Assembly (NCBI RefSeq): GCF_030052815.1
Contig: NC_079510.1
Span: 1,986,288-2,050,287, forward strand
Direction of reading: 5' to 3'
From: Hevea brasiliensis
Taxonomy: Eukaryota > Streptophyta > Magnoliopsida > Malpighiales > Euphorbiaceae
DNA: 64,000 nucleotides
Shown: positions 35,355 through 47,535 of the stretch, one piece after another
How the letters are laid out: each line of letters starts with the position of its first letter
How positions within the stretch are numbered: the first letter of the stretch is position 1
Notes under the pieces: generated by a model
Seen by the model: the letters and a program-made list of their open reading frames with translations, nothing else
Told to the model about the DNA's origin: nothing
The model's database searches: none
Made by a program: the position numbers and the translations under genes

Positions 35355-37639
35355 CATAAGATGACAAGTTAAATCCACTCACTTCACTTCATCTTCTCCA
35401 ATTCTCAACAATGGCCGAAATTGTTCTCTCTCAAATCTCCTGGGATGTTTCTTCATGTAAAACTTAAATCTCCCCCATTTTCAACCTAAAATCACAAGTT
35501 GCCTTCACTAAACTTTGTCCTCACACCATGGAAAGACTATAGGCAATAAAAGGAAGGAAAAATTTCAAGGTTTTAATAAGCTCAAGAAAGGGAACAAAGA
35601 GGTTAGTGCTTAAACTTCCCATTTTTCTTCTTTAACTCTTGTTTTGAGCTTGGGATGAGTTGATATGCTAAGAAAATTGAGGAAATTAATGAGTAATGGT
35701 GAATCCTTCATTTCAACAGCCATGGAAACCATGAGAGTGTGATTGATTCTTACATGTAAATGATGATTAGTGAGGTTGATTAAGGTGATTATATGTACTA
35801 TGACTTAATTGTATGTGTATGTTAGAGATTGACAATTTAAATTAGGGTTTTGAAATAATTATTGGAGATTTGTGTAATTGCTTTATTTTAGGTAGCTTTG
35901 AAAGCATATGAGATTGATAATTTCATGTATGTAAAAGGTGAATTGTGATGTTGATGAATAAGTTATAGGTTGTGGGATGAAGTTACTTGTGATAGAAAAT
36001 TGATTTCATGTGTATATTGTTGACTTCGATCATTTGAATTAGGGTGTTGAATTGATTATTAGAGACTTGTGTAAATTGCTGGAAATTTGACCAATTGAGA
36101 TTTGATTGATGATATTAGAATTGAATGCAAATATGTAGTTTGGGAGATGGGGAAATGAAAATTGGAAGTGTAATTTTGTGCAGGTTGAGTAATTTGTTAT
36201 AAATAGTGTGTTTTTTGAGCCCTAACCGAAATTGTGTGGCCCCAGTTGTTATGAGGCCAATTGAAAGTAAAACTAGACCTAAGATGCACCAATTTTTATG
36301 TAGAAACCATGCCTAAATTTTGCATAAAAAATGACCTAAATATTGCCCTAATCCGGATTACCAAATAGTGAACCCAGAAAATTGACCAAAGGAATAGTGT
36401 ATCTTCATTTGGCCATAACTTACACTAGACAAATCCAAATGATCTGCAATTTATATCGTTGGAAAGCTTAGACATAGGGCTACAACTTTTGTGAAGACAC
36501 CAGAGCCCAGAAATGCCATTAACCAAGTCAAATTGCTTCACAAGTTGGGACACCAAAACTGGCCAAAATCAAAACAGCCCAGAATTGCTGGACATATGCA
36601 ACCTAACCAGTTTTGGTAAAAAGACCATAACTTGGTCCACAGAACTTCAAATGACATGAAACCAGTGTCAAAATTTCAATAAGACATAGACCTACAATAT
36701 TTCTATATTTGACCAGAACCCAGAAATCAAGAGAAATAGGGCAATTGGCTAGGCCAAATTAGTGCATAAATTCTAGAAATGTGCATAAGTAACCATTGAC
36801 TTCAGCATAGTCTTTTAGACATATCTTTCACTAGAAAACTTCAATTGAAATGTGCCATATAGTTCTAAAAACCTAAGAAATAAGGCTTTAACTTTTTTTT
36901 AGATATCTACCTCAAATTATGAATGTAAGAAGCTTCAATTTTGGGTCAAAACTTCTAACCTAAATGGAAATCATGTTAGTATAGGACATTGGAGTCCAGG
37001 CCAATAATGTGGTTATAAGTAAATCTACATGACTTGAAATAGTGCAACTAAAAATTCTTAGTGACCATAAGACATAGGGAAACGTATCCTATGAAGAACA
37101 CTAGTCCTAAATGTTTCTACAACCTGTCTAAATAATTTGACAAATTATGTTACCAAAACTGCCTAGATAAGGAACTAGAATTTGCAACTGAACTAGTTAT
37201 GGTTATTTGACCATAACTTGAGTTATACAAATCCAAATGACATGATTCAAAAAGGAAAATAAAGACAAGACATAGAAGGGCAACTTCTATAAAGGAAGTG
37301 AGGCCAAACAGTGGCCATAAATTTCTTAATTTGATATGCAAAATCAAGACATTATAATTGAACCTAAAGAAAAGTTCTTGAAATAAATTATTGACTTATC
37401 CCTAATAAGTCACTACATGCTAAATTATATGAAATAAGTATGTGGGACCACTTTTCCACTACAAGGTGACATGAAATCAGTTGATACATAAAATATAAAT
37501 TACCTAAATGGTTTGTTAAACACATAAGTCATATGAAAATACACTTGGAACCTATGTTTCCATCATATATGAAATAACAATACTATGAATATGTATAGTA
37601 CATGACATGACAGATGCCACTGTGCCTAATTATATTTCT

Positions 37640-37985
37640 GGCTTTAACAGCCTGCCCATTGGCTTTGTGCCTGACATGACAGAGGTATACAGGATAGAAT
37701 ATTCCTGTATATCCAGTCTTTATAAACTATTATAGGGTACTTGGCATTAATATGATTTTAAAAGACTGAGAATGCACCGATATGATTTTTACATGAATAA
37801 TCATTGATCAACAAAATATGTTTAATATGATTTCTGACTTTATGCCTGTCCATTGGCCTTGTGCCTAACATGACAGTTGTATATAGGGTAGACATATAGA
37901 GGTCTAACTAGTATACTCCCGTGTATCCAGCGTTACAATCTGTTATAGGTTACTTGGGCTCTAAAATCATTAATATGACTGATAT
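37640..37985 (+). repeat. ~210-bp internal duplication and short repeats in LTR E
   Basis: CCCATTGGCTTTGTGCCTGACATGACAG at about 37650 recurs in modified form at 37850, each followed by a TATCCAG...TTATAGG(G/T)TACTTGG block. A 22-bp CTGATATGACTGTAAAGACA-type unit repeats from 37978 to 38030. Confidence 0.7.
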
Positions 37986-38181
37986 GACTGTAAAGACACT
38001 GATATGACTGTAAAGACACTGATATGAGTTTAAAAAGAAAAAGAAATAAATAAATACACAGATAAGATACTGATAATAAATTTATTCCCAAAGTGCAATT
38101 GAAATATACAATTGACCTAGAATTATGAAATTTCACATATTATTGTCATTTTAAATCATTTAGTTATTCTACCTTAAGATT

Positions 38182-38238
38182 ATGCATCACTAAGCAATTT
38201 GCTTAGCGCGTTGTATTTTCCATCGCGTAGGTACTGGA
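38182..38238 (+). other. Double hairpin in LTR E
   Basis: Stem 1 CTAAGCA/TGCTTAG; stem 2 CGCG/CGCG; followed by TAGGTACTGG. Confidence 0.7.
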
Positions 38239-38589
38239 GACTAACAATTGCCACAGCATTAGCCGCCACATCAGTAGCCGCCACAGCAATGCTCTGTCTA
38301 CATTTTGACCAGATCTGCTACAGTCTAGAGTCACCTCAGCAGTGTTTATTTTGGTAAGGCCCATATGTAATTAGGTTTTGCATTTTGGTTCATGTATAAT
38401 GAGATGTATATTAATTTTGAACATTGTAATTAAATGTAATTATATTTTAGACTATATATAAAGTTTGTAATTTTTGTATATAAATTTTCATGTGAATGAA
38501 CTGAATTTCATTTTCTTGAAATGATATGATATGGTATATAGAAAAATGATACAAATATGAAATTGTTTTTAACAGGTGACTAGTGGAAC

Positions 38590-38850
38590 TAGGGGTGGCT
38601 ACAGTCCGATTTCGAACTGGAACCGAATCAGAACCAGTTCAATCAAAACCAAACCGAAATAGGTCAAAACCAGAACTAGCTTCGAACCGGACTGAAACCA
38701 TCCTTCTACAGTTTAGTTCAGGTTCATATTTTTTAGAAACCGTGAACCGGCGGTTTCGAATCGGATTGAACCGATGGTTCCGAACCGGACTAAATCAGCG
38801 ATTTAAATACAAAAAAAAATTCAATAAATACCTCACTCCACTCCGAATTC

Positions 38851-38930
<80 letters not shown>

Positions 38931-39041
38931 TATACACAATTATTCTCTATACTCTCTTTAATTCTTTATACTCTTTCAATTTCTCTCAAATTTTCTAAAT
39001 AATTATTTTCTACACTTCTTTTAATTCTCAATACTTTCATG
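38590..39041 (+). mobile_element. hAT-2, truncated copy of hAT-1
   Basis: Starts TAGGGGTGGCTAC and matches the first ~430 bp of hAT-1 (AACCG-rich zone, CTCACTCCACTC, (AT)n, ACTCTTTCAATTTCTCTCAA). Similarity ends after AATACTTTCAT at 39041, so the right end is missing. Its apparent ORF (38583-39002) contains the AT run read as YIYIYI and is not a gene. Confidence 0.8.
38855..38928. repeat. (AT)n microsatellite inside hAT-2
   Basis: About 74 bp of pure AT repeat at the position where hAT-1 has about 50 bp. Confidence 0.95.
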
Positions 39042-39091
39042 GTTCTCACCCACCTACATTACTGTAGTTATCTTTATCAACCCAGTGTCTT
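39042..39091. other. Unassigned flank left of solo LTR D
   Basis: Fifty bases that join 44308-44432 when LTR D is removed (shared GTCTT). Together with 46597-46740 the minus strand has a weakly coding-like look with stops; I do not recognise it. Confidence 0.4.
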
Positions 39092-39540
39092 TGTCACACC
39101 TTATCCTGGTAAGGCATGACATATTCCAGTAGCATACCTAATGAATTACCGAACTCCACCTACCGATAACCCATTAGTTATGCTATAAAGGATTTTAAAA
39201 CAAATCATAGCTTTTTATCTTATCAATTCCTTGGCGGAAAACTGCATGAGTATAGTTAAAATTCCATGTAAACATTCATTGGAAATAATGATAGACTAAA
39301 TAGTGTAAAAGTTACATTTCCATAAGTCTCAAAGTAAAATACAAAATAATTACAAACTCAAAATGTGATAGCAATACAATACTTTTAAATGCAAATTGCT
39401 CAATGTCCGTACATCTATACATATAGGTACAAAATACATCAAAAGGAAATTACAAGGGTATACCTACGATATATACCCACAATCAAAACCAAAATGCTGC
39501 TTCCAAGTCTCTCACTCAACAGCCTTCTCTTTTCCCTTTC

Positions 39541-39590
39541 CCGCGATAGCATAAATAAGCTATCGCTGAGTATATCACTCAGTGGTGCAC
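39541..39590 (-). other. Double hairpin variant in solo LTR D
   Basis: Minus strand stem 1 CTGAGT/ACTCAG; stem 2 CGATAGC/GCTATCG, perfect seven pairs. Confidence 0.75.
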
Positions 39591-41396
39591 AACTAATAAT
39601 TTTAAAACTTAAAATAAAGTAAAACTTGTCAAGGCATAATAAATCACATCCTTCTTAAGCATGAAAACATCACAGTAGTTCTATGTTCATGAGAGCCATT
39701 TATTGGAATAATATTTCAAATGAGAAATCACACTTCATAAATCACAATTCACAAAGCATTAGTGTTGCCAACATCAACACACAATTCAGGCCATGACACA
39801 AAATTTCACGATCAGTGCCGTGTTATACACCACGACAAAGCAATCTCAACCTCACTAACCATTATTAATGAGGGAAGGGCTAGCTAGCTAATGAGTACTC
39901 ATATAGTCTTACCCCACTAACCGTTATTAATGGGAGACATAATCAATATCAATTATCAACTCCAAGTAGCCGTTACTCGGGAGTTACGAAAGGGATCACA
40001 TGCTAACTGTGGTTTCAAAATAGTTTCCAAAAATTTCGCACTCAGCAATCACATTTATAAACCAATAAACACATTTAAATTCATCATAATATCCATATAA
40101 AGGTGGCAACACCCAATTTTCTTAAATGCAAGAGAAAAACTATATTTCAGTCAAAGTAAACTTGTTCAAAGCAAACTCTTTCAAATAAACAAATTCCAAA
40201 TAATTTACAAGTTTAAAAATGAAGAAAAGGTTAGTTGTGCACAAACCTTCAATACTCTCCTTTCTCTTTACTCACTATTCCTTATTCGTCACAACCTCTT
40301 TCTCTACTGAAAATACATAAATAGAATGTCTGAATATGCATCTCAATTGCTGCCAAGAACTCATTACATGAAAGTCTAATGCATCCCAAATTAGCTTTGC
40401 AAATTTAGGAGAGTTTTGATTTTGGACAGCTTGGTGCCCCAATCTTTGAACCCAATTTTTACCTAGTTTCGATCATAATTTAGTGAGGTGTTCTTCATGA
40501 AAATTGTTCATTTGGGTCTTAACTTAATTTTCCTATTTGAATTGCCTAATTTGGAGCTATGTAGCTCAAGTTATGACCAAAACATGGTTACTGTTTACGT
40601 TACTATTCACCCTACAGTTTCAGTTCTAGCAGATTTAACGATCCAACTTCGTTTAGCAATTTGATCAAGTTAAGTTCATAATTTGGTCTAATGTTCTCCA
40701 TACAAAATGTTCTACTATGTCTTAGATTTCCATCGGTTCAAGAATCGCCTAAATTGAAGTTTTCTAAAGAGAGTTATGACCATACAAAATTTACTGTTCA
40801 TATGGTCAATCTGCAGATTTTCAGATTTTCTGCAGATTTGGTGATTCAATTTTGCTTAGCAATTTGATTGGGTTAAGTCCATAATTTGGCCTTAAGTTCT
40901 TCATATGAAATGTTCTACTATGTTTTGAGTTTCTATCAGTTCAAGAATCACCTAAATCAGAGTTTTCTAGAGAGAGTTATGGCCATGCAAATTTTACTGT
41001 TCACATGCCTAACTCTGCAGGTTCCAGAATTTTGTCTCCAAGTTCAAGCCAAGTTTTAGGCAATTTCTGGGCAGTTTCTGGGTTCGGTCTCTGCATGAAA
41101 ATTCTAGCCCTATGTCTTAAGTTTCATTTCCAATTGGTTTCACACCAATTAGAGTTGTGTAGCTCAATTCATGGGCTATCAAACACACTAAACTCAGTGT
41201 GCAAATTCTACCCTAGGTTCAAATTTTCATTTCTTCAATTATTCCTACTAACCAACCTCAATTCACATTTAATTCACCCAAAATGACTATAATTTAGCAT
41301 TGACATATCAATGGCACTTCCTAGCATAAACCTCACAATTTTCAAATACCAAAGTTTGTAATTTTCTCTAATCCTACCATTTCATTACTTCCATTC

Positions 41397-41412
41397 ATCA
41401 ACCCAATGTCAA
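41397..41412. other. LINE target duplication, left copy
   Basis: ATCAACCCAATGTCAA, identical to 43256-43271; 16 bp fits LINE-type target-primed insertion. Confidence 0.92.
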
Positions 41413-41440
41413 CTCAACTCAACTCAACTCAACTAAGCCT

Positions 41441-42103
41441 TTATCCCAAAAATTTGGGGTCGGCTATATGGATTCGCTTTTTCCACTCTGAACGATTTTG
41501 GGTTAAATCCTCAGAAATGTGTAATGCTTCTAAGTCATGCTGTACTACTCTCCTCCAAGTCAATTTAGGTCTACCCCTTTTTTTCTTTCTATCCTCTAGC
41601 CTAATGTGCTCTACTTGTCTAACTGGAGCCTCCGTATGTCTACGCTTCACATGACCAAACCACCTCAATCTCCCTTCTCTCAACTTATCTTCAATTGGCA
41701 TCACTCCTACCTTTTCTCTAATACTTTCATTATGGACTTTATCTAGTCTAGTATGGCCACTCATCCACCTTAACATTCTCATCTCTGCAACTCTTATCTT
41801 AGATGCATACGACTCTTTCAGTGCCCAACACTCACTACCATATAGCATAGCCGGTCGTATGGTCATGCAGTAAAATTTTCCTTTTAATTTATTGGGAATC
41901 TTATGATCACATAAAACTCCCGTGGCACGTCTCCACTTCAACCATCCGGCTTTAATCCTATGACTAACATCCTCCTCACATCCCCCATCTACTTGAAGGA
42001 CTGAGCCTAGATATTTAAAGTGATTACTTTGGGACAGTGCCACTCCATTCAAACTAACTCCTTCCCTATCACCAGTTTGGCCTTCACTGAACTTGCAATG
42101 CAT
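41441..42103 (-). CDS. RTE C-terminal domain (ORF2 end)
   Basis: A 220-residue open segment continuing the RT frame after a small indel near 42117. It contains [53 protein letters not shown] and the end HIADPKFLG followed by a stop. This is the standard thumb/C-terminal part of plant RTE ORF2 proteins, function beyond RT support unknown. The stop lies about 30 bp before the TTGAGT tail. Apart from the frameshift joining it to RT it is intact. Confidence 0.9.
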   Translation of the reverse strand: MHCKFSEGQTGDREGVSLNGVALSQSNHFKYLGSVLQVDGGCEEDVSHRIKAGWLKWRRATGVLCDHKIPNKLKGKFYCMTIRPAMLYGSECWALKESYASKIRVAEMRMLRWMSGHTRLDKVHNESIREKVGVMPIEDKLREGRLRWFGHVKRRHTEAPVRQVEHIRLEDRKKKRGRPKLTWRRVVQHDLEALHISEDLTQNRSEWKKRIHIADPKFLG

Positions 42104-43053
42104 GTATTCTGCTTCGTTCTACTTAACTTAAAACCCTTTGACTCTAGAGTACTTCTCCAAAGTTCTAGCTTCCTATTGACTCCTTCTCGTGTCTCATCTA
42201 TCAGAACAATATCATCCGCAAACATCATGCACCAAGGAATACTCTCTTGTATATGTTTCGTCAGTTCATCTAAAACTAATGTAAAAAGGTAAGGGCTTAT
42301 GGCTGATCCTTGGTGTAATCTAATTGAGATCGGAAAATCTCTTGTGTCCCCTCCCACTGTGCGCACAATAGTAGTTGCTCCTTCATACATATCTTTCAAT
42401 ACTTGTATATACCTAATAGATACCCTCTTTTGTTCTAACGCATTCCATAAGACCTCTCTTGGAACACTATCATAAGCCTTCTCCAAATCAATAAAAACCA
42501 TGTGTAGATCTTTCTTCCCATCTCTATATTTCTCCATCAAGCTTCTAATGAGAAAGATCGCTTCCATAGTTGAACGACCAGGCATGAAACCAAATTGATT
42601 GAGAGAGATAGAAGTATCATGACGTAGTCGATGCTCCACAACTCCCTCCCACAACTTCATAGTATGGCTCATGAGTTTAATTCCCCTATAGTTTGAGCAA
42701 CTCTGTATGTCTCCCTTATTTTTAAAAATAGGTACTAAAATACTCTTCCTCCATTCATCAGGCATTTTCTTTGAGTTTAGAATCTTATTAAATAATTTAG
42801 TTAACCATGCCACTCCCATATCTCCCAAATACTTCCACACTTCAATTGGTATTTCATCGGGTCCACAGGCTTTACCTACTTTCATTCTCTTAAGTGCTTC
42901 CTTTACTTCTAAAGATCTAATCCTTCTAGTATAATTTACATTCTTTTCTATTGTTCTATAATCTATATTCACGCTATTTCCATTTTGACTATTATTAAAG
43001 AGATCATTAAAATAATTTCTCCATCTTTCTTTAATGTCCTCATCTTTCACCAC
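42049..43053 (-). CDS. RTE reverse transcriptase domain
   Basis: A 334-residue open segment with the LINE RT boxes in order: [59 protein letters not shown] and the catalytic FADDIVLI (FADD codons at 42211-42222). All catalytic aspartates are present. It copies its RNA at a nicked chromosomal site. A frameshift near 43055 separates it from the upstream linker, and another near 42117 from the C-terminal part; the copy is also 5'-truncated, so it is dead. Confidence 0.93.
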   Translation of the reverse strand: MVKDEDIKERWRNYFNDLFNNSQNGNSVNIDYRTIEKNVNYTRRIRSLEVKEALKRMKVGKACGPDEIPIEVWKYLGDMGVAWLTKLFNKILNSKKMPDEWRKSILVPIFKNKGDIQSCSNYRGIKLMSHTMKLWEGVVEHRLRHDTSISLNQFGFMPGRSTMEAIFLIRSLMEKYRDGKKDLHMVFIDLEKAYDSVPREVLWNALEQKRVSIRYIQVLKDMYEGATTIVRTVGGDTRDFPISIRLHQGSAISPYLFTLVLDELTKHIQESIPWCMMFADDIVLIDETREGVNRKLELWRSTLESKGFKLSRTKQNTCIASSVKAKLVIGKELV

Positions 43054-43255
43054 ACTTTTCCTTCTTTATCCTTAATGCACCTAACTTGATTGAGATCTTG
43101 ACATTTCCTTTCTCTACTCCTTGCTAATCTATAAATATCTTTCTCCCCTTCTTTAGTTTCAAGTTTCTCATATAACTTTTCAAAGGCCTGTGCTCTTGCT
43201 TGGCTAACTGCCTTTTTTGCCTCTTTCTTTGCTATCTTGTACTGTTCATATGCCT

Positions 43256-43271
43256 ATCAACCCAATGTCAA
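43256..43271. other. LINE target duplication, right copy
   Basis: ATCAACCCAATGTCAA, identical to the copy at 41397-41412. Confidence 0.92.
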
Positions 43272-43871
43272 TTCAAACTAAATAAACCTCAAATGATCAT
43301 AATTTAACACTACACACACCAATTTCACTCTTTAGCACCAAAGCTCCAATTTTTCCATGAACCCCAATCTCCCATAACTAAATTTATACACATTTCATGC
43401 AATTTCTTTGCCCCAATCATGCATACTACTTCAACTAAGTTTAATCTCATCACCAATTTCATTCAAAGACATCAAGCCCTAACTTTTCTCCAATTTGGCC
43501 AAAACCATAATTTAGATTCCCTACATGTTTTCTTTCATTTTCTTATGAAATTTCATCATAATCTAACTTAATTTAAGGTTTGTATAACTAAATGAGCATT
43601 AAAGAACTTGCCTCTTGATGACTTCCTTCCAACTCCCCAAATCTTCAATTTTCTTCTAATCTCTTGTTTCGCCTTGCTTTTAATCTCTCAATCAAAAATC
43701 CCTTTGATGTTTACTATAAGTTAGATAGAAAACTCATGAAAGATAAGTAAGGGATTGAGCTTAGAGGATGGGTGTCTATGGAGGAGGAAGAAAGAAGAAG
43801 AAAGAAATAATGAAAGAGGGAGAGGGCAAGTGGGGCAGCATGAATGGGAGAGGAAGGGAGGGTTTTGTCTT

Positions 43872-43880
43872 CTTTTATAC
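43872..43880 (-). promoter_or_regulatory. LTR D TATA box
   Basis: Minus strand GTATAAAAG about 430 bp from the LTR start, the same setting as the TATA box of LTR E. Confidence 0.6.
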
Positions 43881-44307
43881 CTATTTTATTTCTTTTAATT
43901 AACAATTGAATTTAATTATCAAAAGCCCATAAGTCATAATTTTAAATTTTGTCTTAATGAAAATGAAAATTTAAGTTTTCGCTTCTTAAATTTCCCTTAC
44001 ACATTTTTACTTGAATTTTTCCTCAAAAATTTATTCATAATTCAATTTACTATTTTCATTTACTTAAATTAACATTTTGGTCAAAAATCAACTCTTAAAG
44101 TGAATTCATCAAAATGCCCCTTATCAGTTCATAATCCCTCTTTTACAATATACCCGGTGAGTCCTTGTATTTTTGGGTCACTTAAATTTTTATTGTGTCT
44201 ATCTCAATTAATTTTCTATTTATTTTTGGTCCTCAAAGTGTCTTTGAATAGTACTAGTCACGGACCAAAAATGGTACTATTCATAATTAGAGGTTCAGGA
44301 TGTTACA

Positions 44308-44432
44308 GTCTTCATGCTACCTCTCTGTTACTTGTCTCAAGTATCACCTTCATTTGAGCTATCCATGTATCCTTAACTGATAATTCTAGCCATCACCCTT
44401 CTCCAATCAGCTGGTGCAACTTCTCCAAAAAT
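44308..44432. other. Unassigned sequence between LTR D and the next LTR
   Basis: Host sequence of LTR D. It joins 39042-39091 on the left. No recognisable gene; the minus strand has a 40-residue coding-like stretch with stops. Confidence 0.35.
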
Positions 44433-46596
44433 CATATATGTATGTATGTGTGATGTGTTCAAAATGTATTTAAAAAATGAAAATATTTTAAAAGTTTTAA
44501 TCTCTAAAAGCTTTTAAGTGTTTCGTTGGGTAGAAGAAACTTCAGCAGTCAAAGTATGTACTTTCAATAGCTGAAGTCCCTTTTTACTGTTCAAATCCTT
44601 TTTGGGCAACATGGATTCTGGCAGCTAGAATTATGACTTCTTGCAGTTGAAATTCCCTCGGTAGTGAGTGTATAAAGGGCTAACAACTTATTTTCTACCA
44701 AAAAGGAACTTAAACTCTCTATCTCCTAAGCTTTGGGGACATGTAAGGTTGGGTTTAAAGAGGTTCTCTTGGCCATATCATGCTTTGAACTTTGATTCTT
44801 CTTTAGGGAAGCTTGGTGAAAGTGGATTGAAGTTGGAATTGTCAATTTACTTCCTTCTCCATTTCAAGGGAAAGTGGTAATTTCTCTTTTGTTTTGGTTT
44901 TTTAGTAGAATCCAAGTATACCTAAGTGTATCAGATTGTTGGTTTTTGAATTACATATGATTTTTGCATGGTTTTAAGTTTTTTATTTTTAGGAAAAGAG
45001 TTGCATGTTGAGATTTTGGATGAAAGTATGATTTTCCTTGTTGTATTTTGGTATTTAATTGTTAAATGAGGTGTTGTTCTTACTTCTGTCAAGTCTAAGT
45101 GTTTATGGTGATAATAGAAATTTGTTAGAACCTTGAATCCTAGCTTTTAATTGTTGCATGTGAGCTTGGAGCATGGATTCAAATTGTTTTAGTCCTCAAG
45201 AATGTGTTTATATGTTTGAATTGTGTTTTCGAGCCTTGTGGTATGTTTTGAGGTTTTGGGAGAGAGTTTCTGATGGTTTCAACTTGAGAATTTTGAAAAA
45301 TCACAGGTTCAGCTGCCAACATGTAGTTTCTCATGAAAGAATCTAGAGAAATTCCAGATTTGGCACCCAAAGTCTAAGACTTGGGCAACTGCAATGGCTA
45401 CTACCCAAAATGAGCACCCGATTCATTAGCTGAAGTCTAAAACTCCAACAGTTGAACATAGTCCTCCTGGCCTTATTTCTCCTTTAGTTCTAAGGTTCCA
45501 AAACATGATTTTATTGGCCTAGTATAAGATGTTTGTTATGTGTATAGAGTTTTAGAGCTTTAAATAACTCCTTAGGTTATCATGTTTATAGGATCAAACT
45601 TGAGGGATTTAAGAAGCTAAGAATCCAAGGCTAGCTATTATTCATGTTAGGTGTTTGATAGGCTACAAGAGGTGTGTAACTCTAACCCTAATAAATGTAA
45701 AATTCTTTAAATAAGATTCATGATCATCCGCATGTATCATTTCATTGTTTACTAGAGTGTATGTATCTAGAACACAAAAAAGTTGCATTTTGCATAATTA
45801 TTATTGATGCATGATGGAATTTGGATGACCTACTGATTCCCCCTATGTTACATATATGTTATATTTATGATGTAATTATGCATGATCTGTGGTAATAAGA
45901 CTAGGTAAGGCCTAATAAGCTCCTAGTGCACTACTTTTAAGCAAAAGTCATGAGAAGCTTCTATATGAACCTGGCATATTGGACATATTAAGCAGAAGTC
46001 TTGAGGAGCCTATGTATGAGCTGGGCATATTGGATCTGGGGAATCACTGGTGATAAGTCCATCTTATGTGGAATGCTTATAATTTGAAAACTCATTTGGA
46101 TGATGCATTGCATATGTATGAAATAAATGATATAATTAATTGATGTTGGTTAGTTTTCTCACTAAACTTGTGTAAGCTCAACCTTTTCCCCTAACCCCAA
46201 GTGCAGAAGTGTAGTAATAAAAGAGTTCTTTAGAGTGGAGCAGTAGGAGTAGCTGTAAAGTTTTCATATGTATGTTTAATGGACATGTAATATGCAAAGG
46301 AATAGTTACGGTGTTGGTAATCAAGTTTAGATAGAGGTTTTATCTTAAGCTTAAGTGATGTAATTATATATGTGTTTGAAATCTAGGCTAACTCCTCACG
46401 TGAGTATGTACGTATGAACTAATTACACTTTAGTGATTTTATGTATGTAAAGATTTAATGGGTTAGAATATGCTTGGATTATGAGATATAGGGATATGTT
46501 CATGTTTAACAGGTTTTAGGCTTGCTATGGGTTCCAGCAGCCTTAAGCTGATTTATTTGCTAGCACTGATAATGGCCCCTAAGTTGGGTCATTACA
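44433..46596 (+). repeat. LTR-like block H (edges approximate)
   Basis: Has a TATA-like GTGTATAAAG (44666-44676), a leader, a run of LTR-like non-coding sequence and ends GGGTCATTACA at 46596, the usual CA end. A (TATG)n run at the left blurs the other edge. AAAAT at 44428-44432 and 46596-46600 may be a target duplication overlapping the edge. No primer site follows, so it may be solo. Short repeats AGCAGAAGTC(T/A)TGAG occur at 45950-46005. Family unknown. Confidence 0.5.
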
Positions 46597-47139
46597 AAAT
46601 TTGTACAGCTCATCGTCCATGGCCATGCTTGTTTCTTCGCCATGACCTTGCTCGTGGTTAATCTTCTGGACAAATTCTAATCCACAAACATATTCGTCCT
46701 AATCCATTAGATTTGCTCTCTCTTTCCATCCTAAATAGAAGTCTTTACTACCAAAAATGCATGCCAAAAAGTAAAAATCCTAACATAACTGAAAGATAAT
46801 GACTTAAAGGGATAAAAACTAAACAAATAACAAAAAATAATAAAAAAAAATAAAATTAACTAAAAATAAGTAAAATAAATAAGTAAAAACACATAAATTT
46901 ATATGTTAAAATATGACTTATCAAATACGCCCACACTTAAGATTTTACTCGTCCTCGAGTAATAGGGGGAAATAAATCACAAAACAAAACAGCAAATAAG
47001 ACAAAATAGTAGGTTATAAAGCTATCCAAACCATGATTTCCCAACTGGATACACTTTAAATTTAGAAGAAATCAAACTAACCATATCCATGATGACCTTT
47101 TTCTTATCCAAGCAAAACTTGAAAACACATGTGTAAACC
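46597..47139. other. Unassigned AT-rich sequence
   Basis: Contains an A-rich zone (46740-46900) and the block CCACACTTAAGATTTTACTCGTCCTCGAGTAA (46932-46962), a type of sequence met in plant LTR-retrotransposon interiors. No gene. Confidence 0.4.
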
Positions 47140-47535
47140 TGTAACATCCTAAACTTCTGAGCTCTGAATAGTGCCATATTGAATCAGTGAATAGTACTAT
47201 TCAAAGCCAGTTTGAGGATTAAAAATGAAATGAAAATAAATTGAAATAAGCAGTATTAAAATCAAATTGACCATCGAGTTAGGGAGTTAAAAGTCATTAT
47301 CGAAAAAGATTGACTATAACCCGATGAGGGGCATTTTAGTTATTTGACACCCATAGTTGACTTTTGACCTAAATGTTCATTAAAATGAGTGGCATTAAAA
47401 TGTTGAAAATGCATTAAAAATTTGAAGTGTTTATGGAAATTAAAAAGGGATATAAAGGGAATTAAGAAAATTAATATAATTATAATCATATTAATTAATT
47501 TTAATTAAAAATTATGACAAATTATAATTAGACAC
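47140..47535 (+). repeat. LTR F, first 396 bp
   Basis: Starts TGTAACATCCTAAACTTCTG and resembles the start of LTR D (reverse complement of 44307 leftwards: TGTAACATCCTGAACCTC). It is cut at 47535 by the Ogre 1 LTR edge. If the inversion is undone, Ogre 1 sits in F and the rest of F is expected to the left of the window. GACAC at 47531-47535 would be the Ogre 1 target duplication. Confidence 0.65.

Larger units (their letters stand above)
34714..38589 (+). mobile_element. LTR E, truncated at its 3' end
   Basis: Starts TGTAACACCCTCAC, preceded by ATTTT (34709-34713). It has a TATA box (GTATAAAAG, 35346-35354) and a leader-like zone, about five CATAACT...TCCAAATGA modules (36410-37260), an internal duplication (37640-37985) and the double hairpin (38182-38238). 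Compared with solo LTR G it lacks roughly the last 250 bp, where hAT-2 begins. No primer site or internal region follows. The TSD partner is not found. Confidence 0.8.
41413..43255 (-). mobile_element. RTE-type LINE, 5'-truncated
   Basis: Minus-strand non-LTR retrotransposon with an RT reading frame followed by a 3' tail of TTGAGT repeats (plus CTCAACTCAACTCAACTCAA at 41413), flanked by a 16-bp duplication. Plant RTE elements end in such short tandem tails instead of poly(A). The endonuclease domain is missing: the copy begins within the linker before RT (AYEQYKIAKKEAKKAV at about 43254). Confidence 0.92.
39092..44307 (-). mobile_element. Solo LTR D with LINE inside (net about 3.36 kb)
   Basis: Plus-strand edges TGTCACACC (39092) and TGTTACA (44307), flanked by identical GTCTT at 39087-39091 and 44308-44312. 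In minus orientation it has a TATA box (GTATAAAAG, plus 43872-43880) and the double hairpin (39541-39590), then the U5 end. Modules around CATAACT/TCCAAT occur at 40550-41170. No primer site or coding region of its own. The LINE at 41413-43255 interrupts it. Confidence 0.9.

Noticed and set aside
38583..39002. ORF containing a YIYIYI stretch
   Set aside because: Produced by the (AT)n microsatellite in hAT-2.
44668..44880. Small ORF after a TATA-like site
   Set aside because: Lies in the presumed R/U5 of an LTR-like block; no recognisable protein.
46600..46640. Minus-strand AMDDELYK resembling the end of a fluorescent reporter protein
   Set aside because: Only seven or so residues match, surrounded by unrelated plant repeat sequence with stops; a chance match, not vector.
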